Positions 1-5,474 of a stretch of DNA of 5,638 bases are shown in pieces. Under the pieces are notes generated by a model. That model searched no databases and had not been told where the DNA came from. It saw nothing but the letters and a program-made list of their open reading frames with translations. How positions within the stretch are numbered: the stretch's first letter is position 1; every line of letters begins with the position of its first letter. The stretch spans positions 1 to 5,638 of the forward strand of contig CAZYKR010000278.1 in assembly GCA_964648005.1 (NCBI GenBank), written 5' to 3'. The position numbers and the translations under genes are program-made. The stretch is from JAGQTE01 sp964648005. Lineage in GTDB: Bacteria > Actinomycetota > Acidimicrobiia > Acidimicrobiales > Acidimicrobilacustridaceae.

Positions 1-73
1 GGTCGGCCAGCGTGCTCTTGCCGTGGTCGATGTGGGCGATGATGCAGAAGTTGCGGATGCTCTCGGTGTCCAC
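1..73 (-). CDS. lepA: Elongation factor 4 (LepA), N-terminal fragment
   Basis: This is the 5' end of a gene that runs off the left edge, with 24 codons visible. The translation contains IRNFCIIAHIDHGKSTLAD, the near-invariant N-terminus of LepA/EF4. The run AHIDHGKST is the P-loop (G1) of translational GTPases. LepA is a ribosome-binding GTPase that acts on stalled or mistranslocated ribosomes. The chosen start is GTG at 73, four codons before the conserved IRNF, which fits the compact N-terminus of most LepA proteins. No clear Shine-Dalgarno precedes it. The frame stays open upstream to another in-frame GTG at 178, so an extension of about 35 residues cannot be excluded; some actinobacterial LepA proteins do have longer N-termini. 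The gene is divergent from rpsT. The family call is very secure, the exact start less so. Confidence 0.95.
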   Translation of the reverse strand, partial: MDTESIRNFCIIAHIDHGKSTLAD

Positions 74-105
74 GGGCGGCTCGGATCGAAGGGGCGGAAC
101 GTGCG

Positions 106-135
106 AGCGTAGCGACCGCTGCGCCGGGTGCCGAA
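106..135 (-). promoter_or_regulatory. Candidate lepA promoter (weak)
   Basis: On the minus strand, TACGCT at 111..106 fits the actinobacterial -10 pattern TANNNT. It is preceded, 18 bases upstream, by TTCGGC at 135..130 as a poor -35 element. The -10 ends 32 bases before the GTG at 73. The -35 match is weak and such hexamers arise by chance, so this is only a candidate. Confidence 0.25.
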
Positions 136-143
136 GTCGCCGG

Positions 144-174
144 TGTGACTCGGTGGGTGCCCGCTCGCTATCCT
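144..174 (+). promoter_or_regulatory. Candidate rpsT promoter
   Basis: TATCCT at 169-174 matches the actinobacterial -10 pattern TANNNT in an otherwise GC-rich stretch. TGTGAC at 144-149 (or GTGACT at 145-150) resembles a -35 TTGACN, with a spacer of 19 (or 18) bases. Transcription would begin near 181, giving an rpsT leader of roughly 75 bases that includes the hairpin at 186-203. This is the best sigma-70-type match in the divergent lepA-rpsT gap, but it rests on the motif alone. Confidence 0.4.
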
Positions 175-185
175 GCACAGTTCGT

Positions 186-203
186 GCCGGGGGCCGCCCC
201 GGC
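186..203 (+). promoter_or_regulatory. GC-rich hairpin in the rpsT leader
   Basis: GCCGGGG at 186-192 is the perfect reverse complement of CCCCGGC at 197-203, with a four-base loop GCCG. This gives a 7-bp all-GC stem that should be very stable in RNA. It sits 54 bases before the rpsT start and just downstream of the candidate promoter. It is not followed by a T-run, so it does not look like a classical terminator. S20 synthesis is autoregulated in Escherichia coli, and a structured leader would fit such control, but that role is inferred. Confidence 0.45.
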
Positions 204-247
204 GCCGGAGCCGACCGACGGGCCGGCCGGAGACGTCGACAACGATC

Positions 248-253
248 GAGAAG
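248..253 (+). promoter_or_regulatory. Ribosome binding site of rpsT
   Basis: GAGAAG lies four bases before the GTG start at 258. It is a modest match to the anti-Shine-Dalgarno. With the conserved S20 N-terminus, it supports this start over any of the upstream in-frame starts. Confidence 0.5.
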
Positions 254-257
254 ACCA

Positions 258-521
258 GTGGCGAACATCAAGAGCCAGATCAAGCGCAACAAGCAGAACG
301 AGAAGCGCCGCGTCCGCAACAAGGCGGTGCGCTCGGAACTCAAGACCCGCACCAAGCAGGTGGTCGAGACCATCGAGGCCGACGGTGACGATCTGGACGA
401 GAAGGCCCGCCTGGCCTACAAGCGCATCGACAAGGCGGCCGCCAAGGGCGTGATCCACCGCAACGAGGCCGCCCGCCGCAAGAGCCGGCTGGCCAAGAAG
501 GTCAACGCCGCCAAGGCCTGA
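258..521 (+). CDS. rpsT: 30S ribosomal protein S20
   Basis: This encodes an 87-residue small-subunit protein that binds 16S rRNA and helps early 30S assembly. Ordinary bacterial S20 proteins are about 85-90 residues. The sequence begins with ANIKSQIKR, then NEKRRVRNKAVRSELKT, and ends with HRNEAARRKSRLAKKVN, all hallmark S20 segments (residues 2-10, 14-30 and 68-83). It is rich in Lys, Arg and Ala, as expected for a helical RNA-binding protein. The start is GTG at 258, behind a GAGAAG site. The same frame is open upstream to position 12, but that part is antisense to lepA and does not resemble S20. The gene stands alone on the plus strand, divergent from lepA and convergent with holA, whose stop lies 30 bases beyond. 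Confidence 0.98.
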   Translation: MANIKSQIKRNKQNEKRRVRNKAVRSELKTRTKQVVETIEADGDDLDEKARLAYKRIDKAAAKGVIHRNEAARRKSRLAKKVNAAKA

Positions 522-554
522 CCCGTTACCCGAGGTCGTCCGGGCCTCGGGTCA
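519..554. terminator. Stem-loop between convergent rpsT and holA, likely bidirectional terminator
   Basis: ACCCGAGG at 528-535 pairs perfectly with CCTCGGGT at 545-552 around a nine-base loop. An alternative stem, TGACCCG at 519-525 with CGGGTCA at 548-554, shares the same right arm, so the two are mutually exclusive. The structure fills the gap between the two stop codons and includes both of them in the longer pairing. No T-run follows on either strand, which is common in high-GC actinobacteria. A terminator serving both genes is the simplest reading. Confidence 0.6.
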
Positions 555-1562
555 ACGGCGGCTGCGGCTGGCGAGCCGCGCCACCACCACCTCGATGACT
601 GCCTCGTCCGGGAGGTGCTTGGCGCCGCGCAGGTCGAGGTCGGCTTCGGCCAGCAACTCGACGAACGCCGCCAGGCGCGCCGATCCGAGCTTGCGGCCCT
701 GCTGCAGCGCCTTCTTCGCCGGGAAGGTCGATCCCTTGATGCCCAGGATCTCGGCCGCGGCGCGCTCGTCGTGGGCGCCGGCGCCGTCGAGCGCCACCAT
801 CCGCCCGATGTGGTTGTGCAGCGTCGCCATGATCTGCAGCGGGTGCCGGCCGGCGTCGAGCATCCGGGCCAGCACACCCAGCGCGCCGGCAGTGTCGCCG
901 CGGTCGATGGCGTCGGTCAGGTCCCACGGCGCGACGTCACCGTCGCCGATGAGGTACGGCTCGAGGTCGTCGGCGCCGAGCTTGGCGCCGGCACCGAACA
1001 CCCCCACGAGCGTGGCGATCACCCCGGGGAGCCGTCCGGGATCCTCACCGAGGTGGTCGGCGAGGCGGTTGCGGCCGGCAGCGTCGAGGCGCAGGTCGGC
1101 TGCCGCCAACTGCTCCTCGATCCACGCGCTGCGCTGCTTGCCGCGGCCGGCGTTGGTGTCGATGACCTCGCCGCCGCACGCCGCCACGGCGTCGGCGAGC
1201 CGTTTGGGCACCGCCGGCAGCGTGTCGCCGCTGCGCGGGCCACGCTCCCAGACCAGCACGAGCGTCGTCGACGGCATCGGGGTCGCCAGGTAGCCCAGCA
1301 GCGCGTCGAGGTCCGCGATCTTGAACATGGCCAGCTGCCGGCCGACGACGACGCGGCCCGGCGTCAGGAACGGTGGCGTCTGTGCGGCGTCGACCAGGCC
1401 GCCGACATCGCTGACACCGTCGTGCTCGTAACGGTCGGCGTCGAACTCGTCCACCATGAGGCTGCGGTCCTCGTCACCGACCAGGCCCCGGACGGCGTCG
1501 GCGACGGCGTCACCCACGAGCGACGGATCTGACCCCTTGAACAGCAAGACGGGCGAGCTCAT
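552..1562 (-). CDS. holA: DNA polymerase III subunit delta
   Basis: This encodes a 336-residue protein matching the HolA family in length and layout. HolA is the delta subunit of the clamp loader, which opens the beta sliding clamp and loads it on primed DNA in the cytoplasm. The N-terminus LLFKGSDPSLV (residues 6-16) corresponds to the opening strand of the family's first domain. The segment AAQTPPFLTPGRVVVGRQ (59-76) is the conserved 'small, Pro-Phe-Phe, basic, V-V-V' stretch. LGEDPGRL (171-178) and GDVAPWDLTDAIDRGD (208-223) mark the middle domain. The C-terminal helical collar includes HPLQIMATLHNHIGRMVAL (240-258) and DLRGAKHLPDEAVIEVVVAR (310-329). The ATG start overlaps the upstream stop as ATGA, with no good Shine-Dalgarno, so translation is probably coupled to the DHPS-like gene. 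The stop lies inside the stem-loop shared with rpsT. Confidence 0.93.
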   Translation of the reverse strand: MSSPVLLFKGSDPSLVGDAVADAVRGLVGDEDRSLMVDEFDADRYEHDGVSDVGGLVDAAQTPPFLTPGRVVVGRQLAMFKIADLDALLGYLATPMPSTTLVLVWERGPRSGDTLPAVPKRLADAVAACGGEVIDTNAGRGKQRSAWIEEQLAAADLRLDAAGRNRLADHLGEDPGRLPGVIATLVGVFGAGAKLGADDLEPYLIGDGDVAPWDLTDAIDRGDTAGALGVLARMLDAGRHPLQIMATLHNHIGRMVALDGAGAHDERAAAEILGIKGSTFPAKKALQQGRKLGSARLAAFVELLAEADLDLRGAKHLPDEAVIEVVVARLASRSRR

Positions 1563-2473
1563 GCGCCGCCACCGCCGGAGCCGCCGAGCTCGGCCGGGGC
1601 GCGCAACGGCGGCAGCTCCCCCGAGAGCACCGCCGCCATCGTGTCGGCCACCCGGCGTCCGGCTCGGGCATCGTGCGCCCGCAGCACGCGACAGCCGAGG
1701 GCGATGCCCAGCGCATGGGCACCGAGCGTGCCGGTCGCCGCGGAGGCCACGTCGACCCCGAGGTGCGTCCACAGGAACCGCTTGTTCGACGCCGACAGGA
1801 AGACCGGGTACCCCAGGGCGACCAGCCGGTCCGATCGGCGGAGCAGCTCGAGTGACTGTGGCTCGGACTTGCCCAGGTCGAGGCCGGCGTCGACCATGAT
1901 CCGCTGGCGCGGGATGCCCGCCGCGCGCGCCTGGGTAGCGCGGTCGTCGAGGAAACCGCACACGGTGGCCACCACGTCGTCGTAGTGCGGATCGGGGTCG
2001 GGCACCCGCGGTGCCAGACGGATGTGGGTGGCGACGACAGCGGCGCCGGCGGCGGCGCACACGTCCAGGTAGGCCGGATCGGCGAACCCGCTGATGTCGT
2101 TGCCCACGTGGGCGCCGGCGGCGAAGCACGCCTGCGCCACCCCCGACCGCCACGTGTCGACGCTGAGCGGCAGGTCGAACCGCGCCGCCAGCGCTTCGAC
2201 CGCCGGCACGACCCGATCCAGTTCTTCGGACTCGGTCACCTCGTCGCCGGGTCCTGCCTTGACGCCGCCGACATCGAGGAAGTCCGCACCGTCGACGACG
2301 AGCTGTTCGGCCTTGGCGAGGAAGGCGTCGAACGCCCAGTAGCTGCCCTTGTCGTAGAACGAGTCGGGCGTGCGGTTCAAGATGCCCATCACGACGGCTC
2401 GGTGACGGATGTCGAAGGTCCGCGGCCCGAGCTCGAGGGTCGGGGCGGTCTCGATGATCCCGATGGGCGGCAC
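1559..2473 (-). CDS. Dihydropteroate synthase family protein, FolP2-like
   Basis: This encodes a 304-residue TIM-barrel protein of the pterin-binding/DHPS family. Classical DHPS joins 6-hydroxymethyl-dihydropterin pyrophosphate to p-aminobenzoate in folate synthesis. Visible family motifs are VMGILNRTPDSFYDKG (residues 28-43), SVDTWR (104-109), GNDISG (124-129), YDDVV (164-168), VDAGLDLGK (194-202), SASNKRFL (227-234) and RAHD (265-268). Two key places depart from classical DHPS. The Ser-Thr-Arg-Pro-Gly loop is replaced by VKAGPG (71-76), and the Ser-Arg-Lys motif reads Ser-Asn-Lys. NRTPDSFYDKG and DVGGVKAGPG match my recollection of mycobacterial FolP2, whose reaction is unsettled and which has been reported not to replace DHPS. 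The GTG at 2473 is preferred because GGAG sits six bases upstream; GTG at 2485 is the alternative. The gene follows comEC by 22 bases and overlaps holA by 4. It could be the organism's only DHPS or a functionally diverged paralogue. Confidence 0.88.
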   Translation of the reverse strand: MPPIGIIETAPTLELGPRTFDIRHRAVVMGILNRTPDSFYDKGSYWAFDAFLAKAEQLVVDGADFLDVGGVKAGPGDEVTESEELDRVVPAVEALAARFDLPLSVDTWRSGVAQACFAAGAHVGNDISGFADPAYLDVCAAAGAAVVATHIRLAPRVPDPDPHYDDVVATVCGFLDDRATQARAAGIPRQRIMVDAGLDLGKSEPQSLELLRRSDRLVALGYPVFLSASNKRFLWTHLGVDVASAATGTLGAHALGIALGCRVLRAHDARAGRRVADTMAAVLSGELPPLRAPAELGGSGGGGA

Positions 2474-2479
2474 CGGCGG

Positions 2480-2483
2480 CTCC
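2480..2483 (-). promoter_or_regulatory. Ribosome binding site deciding the folP-like start
   Basis: On the minus strand GGAG ends six bases before the GTG at 2473. The competing in-frame GTG at 2485 lacks such a site, because the GGAG lies downstream of its first base. This favours the shorter, 304-residue product. Confidence 0.5.
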
Positions 2484-2495
2484 ACCGGCGAGACG

Positions 2496-4376
2496 CTACC
2501 CGCTCGGCCCGACCGTTCGGCCCGGGTCACGTGGGGTGACCTCGACGGTCCAGGGACCGTCGCCGTGGTGGCGCACGTCCACCCACCAGTCGCCGGCGGC
2601 GACCGGTCCCGCCGGCGGCGGACCATCGCGCCGCACCAGGTGTGCCACGTCGACGCGCCGCGTCACCGCTTCGGCCGCCGACGTCGCCGCCGGTGCCGAG
2701 GACCGCACCACGAGCAGGTCGATGTGCCGGATGCCGGAGCGCCGCAGGGCGCGCAGCACGCGCTCGGGCTCGGCCCGACCGTCGAGGACCACCACGTCGG
2801 CGTCGGCCGGCGACGAAGACGCGCCCCGCCACACTGCGGCGCCGGGCCCCGCCGCCAGGCCGTCCAGTTCGGCCGACCCTGCGCCGCCCGGTCCGAGGGC
2901 GGGCACACCGACGACCGTGCCGGCCAGGGTCGCCGCCACGAGCAGTCCGCCGCCCCGTGTGGTGGCTCGGCGCCATCGGCGGGGCGCTGCCCATCCCAGG
3001 ACCACCGTCGTCGACCCGACGGCGACCAGGGACGCGGCCAGCAACCCCAACGGTCGGTCGGGCGCGCGGGCCGCCAGGTCCGCGATGCCCTGGAGCGCAC
3101 CGAGCGCCATGCCGGTCGGGCGCTGGAGCACCGCGGCGAGCCACCCGGCGCCCAGCCGGCCGGCGACGCCCGCCGCCGTGCCGGCGACGAGCCCGTACAC
3201 CATGACGGCGCCGGCGACCGGCACGGCGAGCACGTTCGCCGGCAGCGCCACCAGGGGCACACCCCCGAACACCGCCGCCAGCACAGGGGCCGTCGCCACC
3301 TGCGCCGCCAACGTGACGCCGAGGCCGTCGCGCCAGGCTCGGGGACCGCGCAGCCGGTCGCCGACGGGACCGGCCGCGGCCAGGATCCCACCGCTGGCCA
3401 CCACCGACAGCACGAAGCCGGGCCGATCGGCCAGCAACGGGTCGACGGCCAGCAGCGCCACCGACGCCAGCGCCAGGTGACGCAATCCCGACGTGGGCCG
3501 GCCGGTGGCCACGGCCAGCGTGGTGACGCCGGCCATCGCCACGGCGCGCAGCACCGAGGGTTCGGCGCGGGTGACCAGGGTGAACCCGCCGAGCACGCTC
3601 AGCACCGCGACAGCGCGCCAACGAGATGGCAACCATCGCACGACGGGGTGCACCACGATGAGCACGAACGCCACGTTCTGTCCCGAGACGGCCGTCAGGT
3701 GCGTGAGGCCCGCGGTGGTGAAGGCGTCGGCATCGAGCGCCGACAAGGCGCGGTCGTCCCCGGTGACGAGCCCGGTGAACAATGCCCGCTCGTCGTCGTC
3801 GAGGCTCGAGGCACCCGACCACAACAGGGCCCGGAAGCGGTTCGCCCACCCGAGAGGCCCGGAGGCAGGCGACCAGTCGTCGAGCGCCGTGAGCTCGAGC
3901 CGCGCCACGACGTGGCGGTCCACCAGCCAACCGTCGTCGGCGTCGAGGCCCCGGGTCCGACCGCGCACGACGACGTGCTCGCCGCTCACCATGGCGCGCA
4001 ACGGTCGCGCGACGGCGCCGGTCGCCGTGGCCTGGTACCGGATGCCCTGCACCTCGATCGCCGCCGAGGTGGCGCCGACCGTGCCGGTCGGGTCGCTCAC
4101 CAGCACGCCGGCACCGGCCACCTCGGCGGGCACGGGCGGGTCCACGGCCGCCGACCGCGCCACGCCGGCGTGCAGCGACACCGTTGCGACGGCGACGGCC
4201 ACCAGGCCAACCGGGCGGCGGCGTCCGACGATGATGATCACGGCCCCAGCGGCGAGCAGTCCGACCGCCGCCGGGGCCGGCAGCGGGCGCAGGGCCACCA
4301 TCCACGAGCAGGCCACGGCCGCGACCAACTGCGGGCCGGTCAGCCAACGGCGCGTCACGTCGGCCCGTGCGCTCAC
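2496..4376 (-). CDS. comEC: ComEC/Rec2 family DNA-uptake channel with shortened C-terminal domain
   Basis: This encodes a 626-residue multi-spanning membrane protein. ComEC carries single-stranded DNA across the inner membrane during natural transformation. Hydrophobic segments near residues 13-27 and 35-77 are followed by a soluble OB-fold-like DUF4131 region (about 85-165). The competence domain follows, opening with ALFTGLVTGDD (198-208) and the signature GLTHLTAVSGQNVAF (223-237). It continues with PSVLRAVAMAG (273-283), GFVLSVVASGGI (320-331) and several helices to about residue 462. Residues 476-493 form a last helix. The remaining 130 residues resemble the first part of the metallo-beta-lactamase domain of long ComEC proteins, but the HxHxDH ligand region is replaced by VVRSSAPAATSAA (556-568). 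The GTG start overlaps the comEA stop as GTGA and has no Shine-Dalgarno, implying coupling to comEA. Whether this organism is transformable is unknown. Confidence 0.92.
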   Translation of the reverse strand: MSARADVTRRWLTGPQLVAAVACSWMVALRPLPAPAAVGLLAAGAVIIIVGRRRPVGLVAVAVATVSLHAGVARSAAVDPPVPAEVAGAGVLVSDPTGTVGATSAAIEVQGIRYQATATGAVARPLRAMVSGEHVVVRGRTRGLDADDGWLVDRHVVARLELTALDDWSPASGPLGWANRFRALLWSGASSLDDDERALFTGLVTGDDRALSALDADAFTTAGLTHLTAVSGQNVAFVLIVVHPVVRWLPSRWRAVAVLSVLGGFTLVTRAEPSVLRAVAMAGVTTLAVATGRPTSGLRHLALASVALLAVDPLLADRPGFVLSVVASGGILAAAGPVGDRLRGPRAWRDGLGVTLAAQVATAPVLAAVFGGVPLVALPANVLAVPVAGAVMVYGLVAGTAAGVAGRLGAGWLAAVLQRPTGMALGALQGIADLAARAPDRPLGLLAASLVAVGSTTVVLGWAAPRRWRRATTRGGGLLVAATLAGTVVGVPALGPGGAGSAELDGLAAGPGAAVWRGASSSPADADVVVLDGRAEPERVLRALRRSGIRHIDLLVVRSSAPAATSAAEAVTRRVDVAHLVRRDGPPPAGPVAAGDWWVDVRHHGDGPWTVEVTPRDPGRTVGPSG

Positions 4377-5335
4377 GTCGAGACGGTGACGAGATCGCGC
4401 AGCTGCGCCAGGCGGGCATCGCCGATGCCCGACACGTCGAGGAGGTCCTCGACGGCGCGAAACGGCCCGACCCGGGTGCGATGCTCGACGATCGCCGCCG
4501 CCAAGGTCGGCCCGATCCCGGGTAGCGCCTCGAGCGCCGCGGCGTCCGCCCGGTTGATGTCCACCTTCGATGCGTTCGGACCGTTCGGCGGGTCCGCACC
4601 ACCGACCGCCGGACCCCCGGCGCCGGCACCGTCGGGGGCCAGCGGGATGGGCGGCTCGCCCTGACCGATGCGAGGCATGAAGACCCGAGCGCCGTCGGCC
4701 ACCGGTGCCGCCAGGTTGACGCGGTCGAGGTCGGCATCGGCGGCCGCACCGCCCGCCAGCTGGACCACATCGGCGACCCGGGCCGCGGCCGGGACCTGGT
4801 ACAGCCCGGGGCGGGCCACGGCGCCGGCGACGTGCACCGCCATCGGCGCGGCGTCGGCATCGCCCAACGTCTCGCCGCCGTCGCCCCCGCCGGGGACGGA
4901 GCCGCCGCCTGCGGTCGCCGGCGTCGATGCGCCCGCCGGGCCGGGCGGCTCGTCGACGACGATCGGTGCGGCGGCATCGTGCGCCGACGCCGCGGCGCCC
5001 ACCGCGCCGCGTCCGAGCCATCCGGCGACGATGCCGACGAGCAGCGCCAGCGCCGCCACCCCGGCGACGATGCCACCGGAGCCCGGTGCCGTCGGTGGTG
5101 TGCGCAGCCGAGGCGCACCGACGACGTCATCGGCGGCGTCGGGCTGCTGCCGATGACCGGCCGGGCCGCCGGCCCAACGCATCCGGAGGTGATCGCTCCA
5201 GCGGGTCGGTGTGCTCAAGGTCTGCCGCAACCGCTCGACCGCATCGGAGGCGACATCGTCGGACCTGGCGTCGTCCCGCGCGCCGCCGGTCGCCGCGGCG
5301 TCCGACGGTCGCGACACCTCTCGTTCGGCATCCAC
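4373..5335 (-). CDS. comEA: ComEA family membrane-anchored DNA receptor with SLBB and helix-hairpin-helix domains
   Basis: This encodes a 320-residue protein. ComEA binds double-stranded DNA outside the membrane and passes it to ComEC. In order it has a charged N-terminal part predicted cytoplasmic (1-87), one membrane helix (about 88-107), and a Gly/Pro/Ala linker (about 110-162). An SLBB domain follows (165-224, including MAVHVAGAVARPGLYQVP and RVNLAAPVADGARVFMPR). A second Gly/Pro linker (225-256) leads to a C-terminal ComEA domain (257-318). That domain holds two helix-hairpin-helix motifs, LPGIGPTLAAAI (271-282) and VSGIGDARLAQL (301-312), and the diagnostic KVDINRADAAALEALPGIG opening. 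The SLBB plus HhH order is typical of Gram-positive ComEA. The GTG at 5335 is chosen because a strong GGGAGGT lies six bases upstream; the frame is open further upstream but would overlap the ybbN-like gene. This is the first gene of the block running to holA. Confidence 0.93.
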   Translation of the reverse strand: MDAEREVSRPSDAAATGGARDDARSDDVASDAVERLRQTLSTPTRWSDHLRMRWAGGPAGHRQQPDAADDVVGAPRLRTPPTAPGSGGIVAGVAALALLVGIVAGWLGRGAVGAAASAHDAAAPIVVDEPPGPAGASTPATAGGGSVPGGGDGGETLGDADAAPMAVHVAGAVARPGLYQVPAAARVADVVQLAGGAAADADLDRVNLAAPVADGARVFMPRIGQGEPPIPLAPDGAGAGGPAVGGADPPNGPNASKVDINRADAAALEALPGIGPTLAAAIVEHRTRVGPFRAVEDLLDVSGIGDARLAQLRDLVTVST

Positions 5336-5341
5336 CCGATG

Positions 5342-5348
5342 ACCTCCC
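5342..5348 (-). promoter_or_regulatory. Strong ribosome binding site of comEA
   Basis: On the minus strand GGGAGGT at 5348..5342 is close to the ideal Shine-Dalgarno and ends six bases before the GTG at 5335. It is the strongest site in the window and fixes the comEA start. It also fits comEA being the first gene of the operon. Confidence 0.7.
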
Positions 5349-5433
5349 TCGCACGAGATGAGCTGGAGGGCCTGGGGGCCGAGCCCGGTGGCCGTTCGCC
5401 GACCCACGAGGGACGGCGCCACTGGGGTGCCCG

Positions 5434-5462
5434 ACGCTAGGCCGGGGCCGGACGGGAGGGAA
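5434..5462 (-). promoter_or_regulatory. Candidate promoter of the comEA operon (weak)
   Basis: The 139 bases between the ybbN-like stop and comEA are the only sizeable gap upstream of the four-gene block. Within it, on the minus strand, TAGCGT at 5439..5434 fits TANNNT, with TTCCCT at 5462..5457 seventeen bases upstream as a poor -35. It would give a leader of about 90 bases. I see no clear terminator for the ybbN-like gene in this gap, so readthrough into comEA is possible. Confidence 0.22.
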
Positions 5463-5474
5463 GCGAGTTGCGCG

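Noticed and set aside
12..257. An upstream extension of the rpsT frame.
   Set aside because: Most S20 proteins start at the equivalent of the GTG at 258. The extension runs antisense over lepA, has no similarity to S20, and a ribosome binding site lies just before 258.
552..1293. Several plus-strand open frames opposite holA.
   Set aside because: They are Ala/Arg/Ser-rich shadows of holA with no motifs, and holA on the other strand shows clear family segments over its whole length.
2474..2626. A longer folP-like product starting at 2626 inside comEC.
   Set aside because: The added residues are a shifted-frame reading of the comEC tail, and the first recognisable DHPS motif comes well after the GTG at 2473.
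2409..4664. A 751-codon open frame on the plus strand opposite comEC and part of comEA and the folP-like gene.
   Set aside because: It is antisense to comEC, whose competence motifs are unmistakable. The product is low-complexity Gly/Arg/His/Gln with no recognisable domain, as expected when GC-rich codons leave the opposite strand free of stops.
2527..5130. An 867-codon open frame on the minus strand spanning comEA and comEC.
   Set aside because: It is a shifted frame of the two real genes, extremely Arg-rich and without motifs. The comEA and comEC frames give the conserved proteins.
5405..5460. Possible GC hairpins downstream of the ybbN-like stop as a terminator.
   Set aside because: The arms are short or need mismatches on the minus strand and no T-run follows, so I could not support a terminator.
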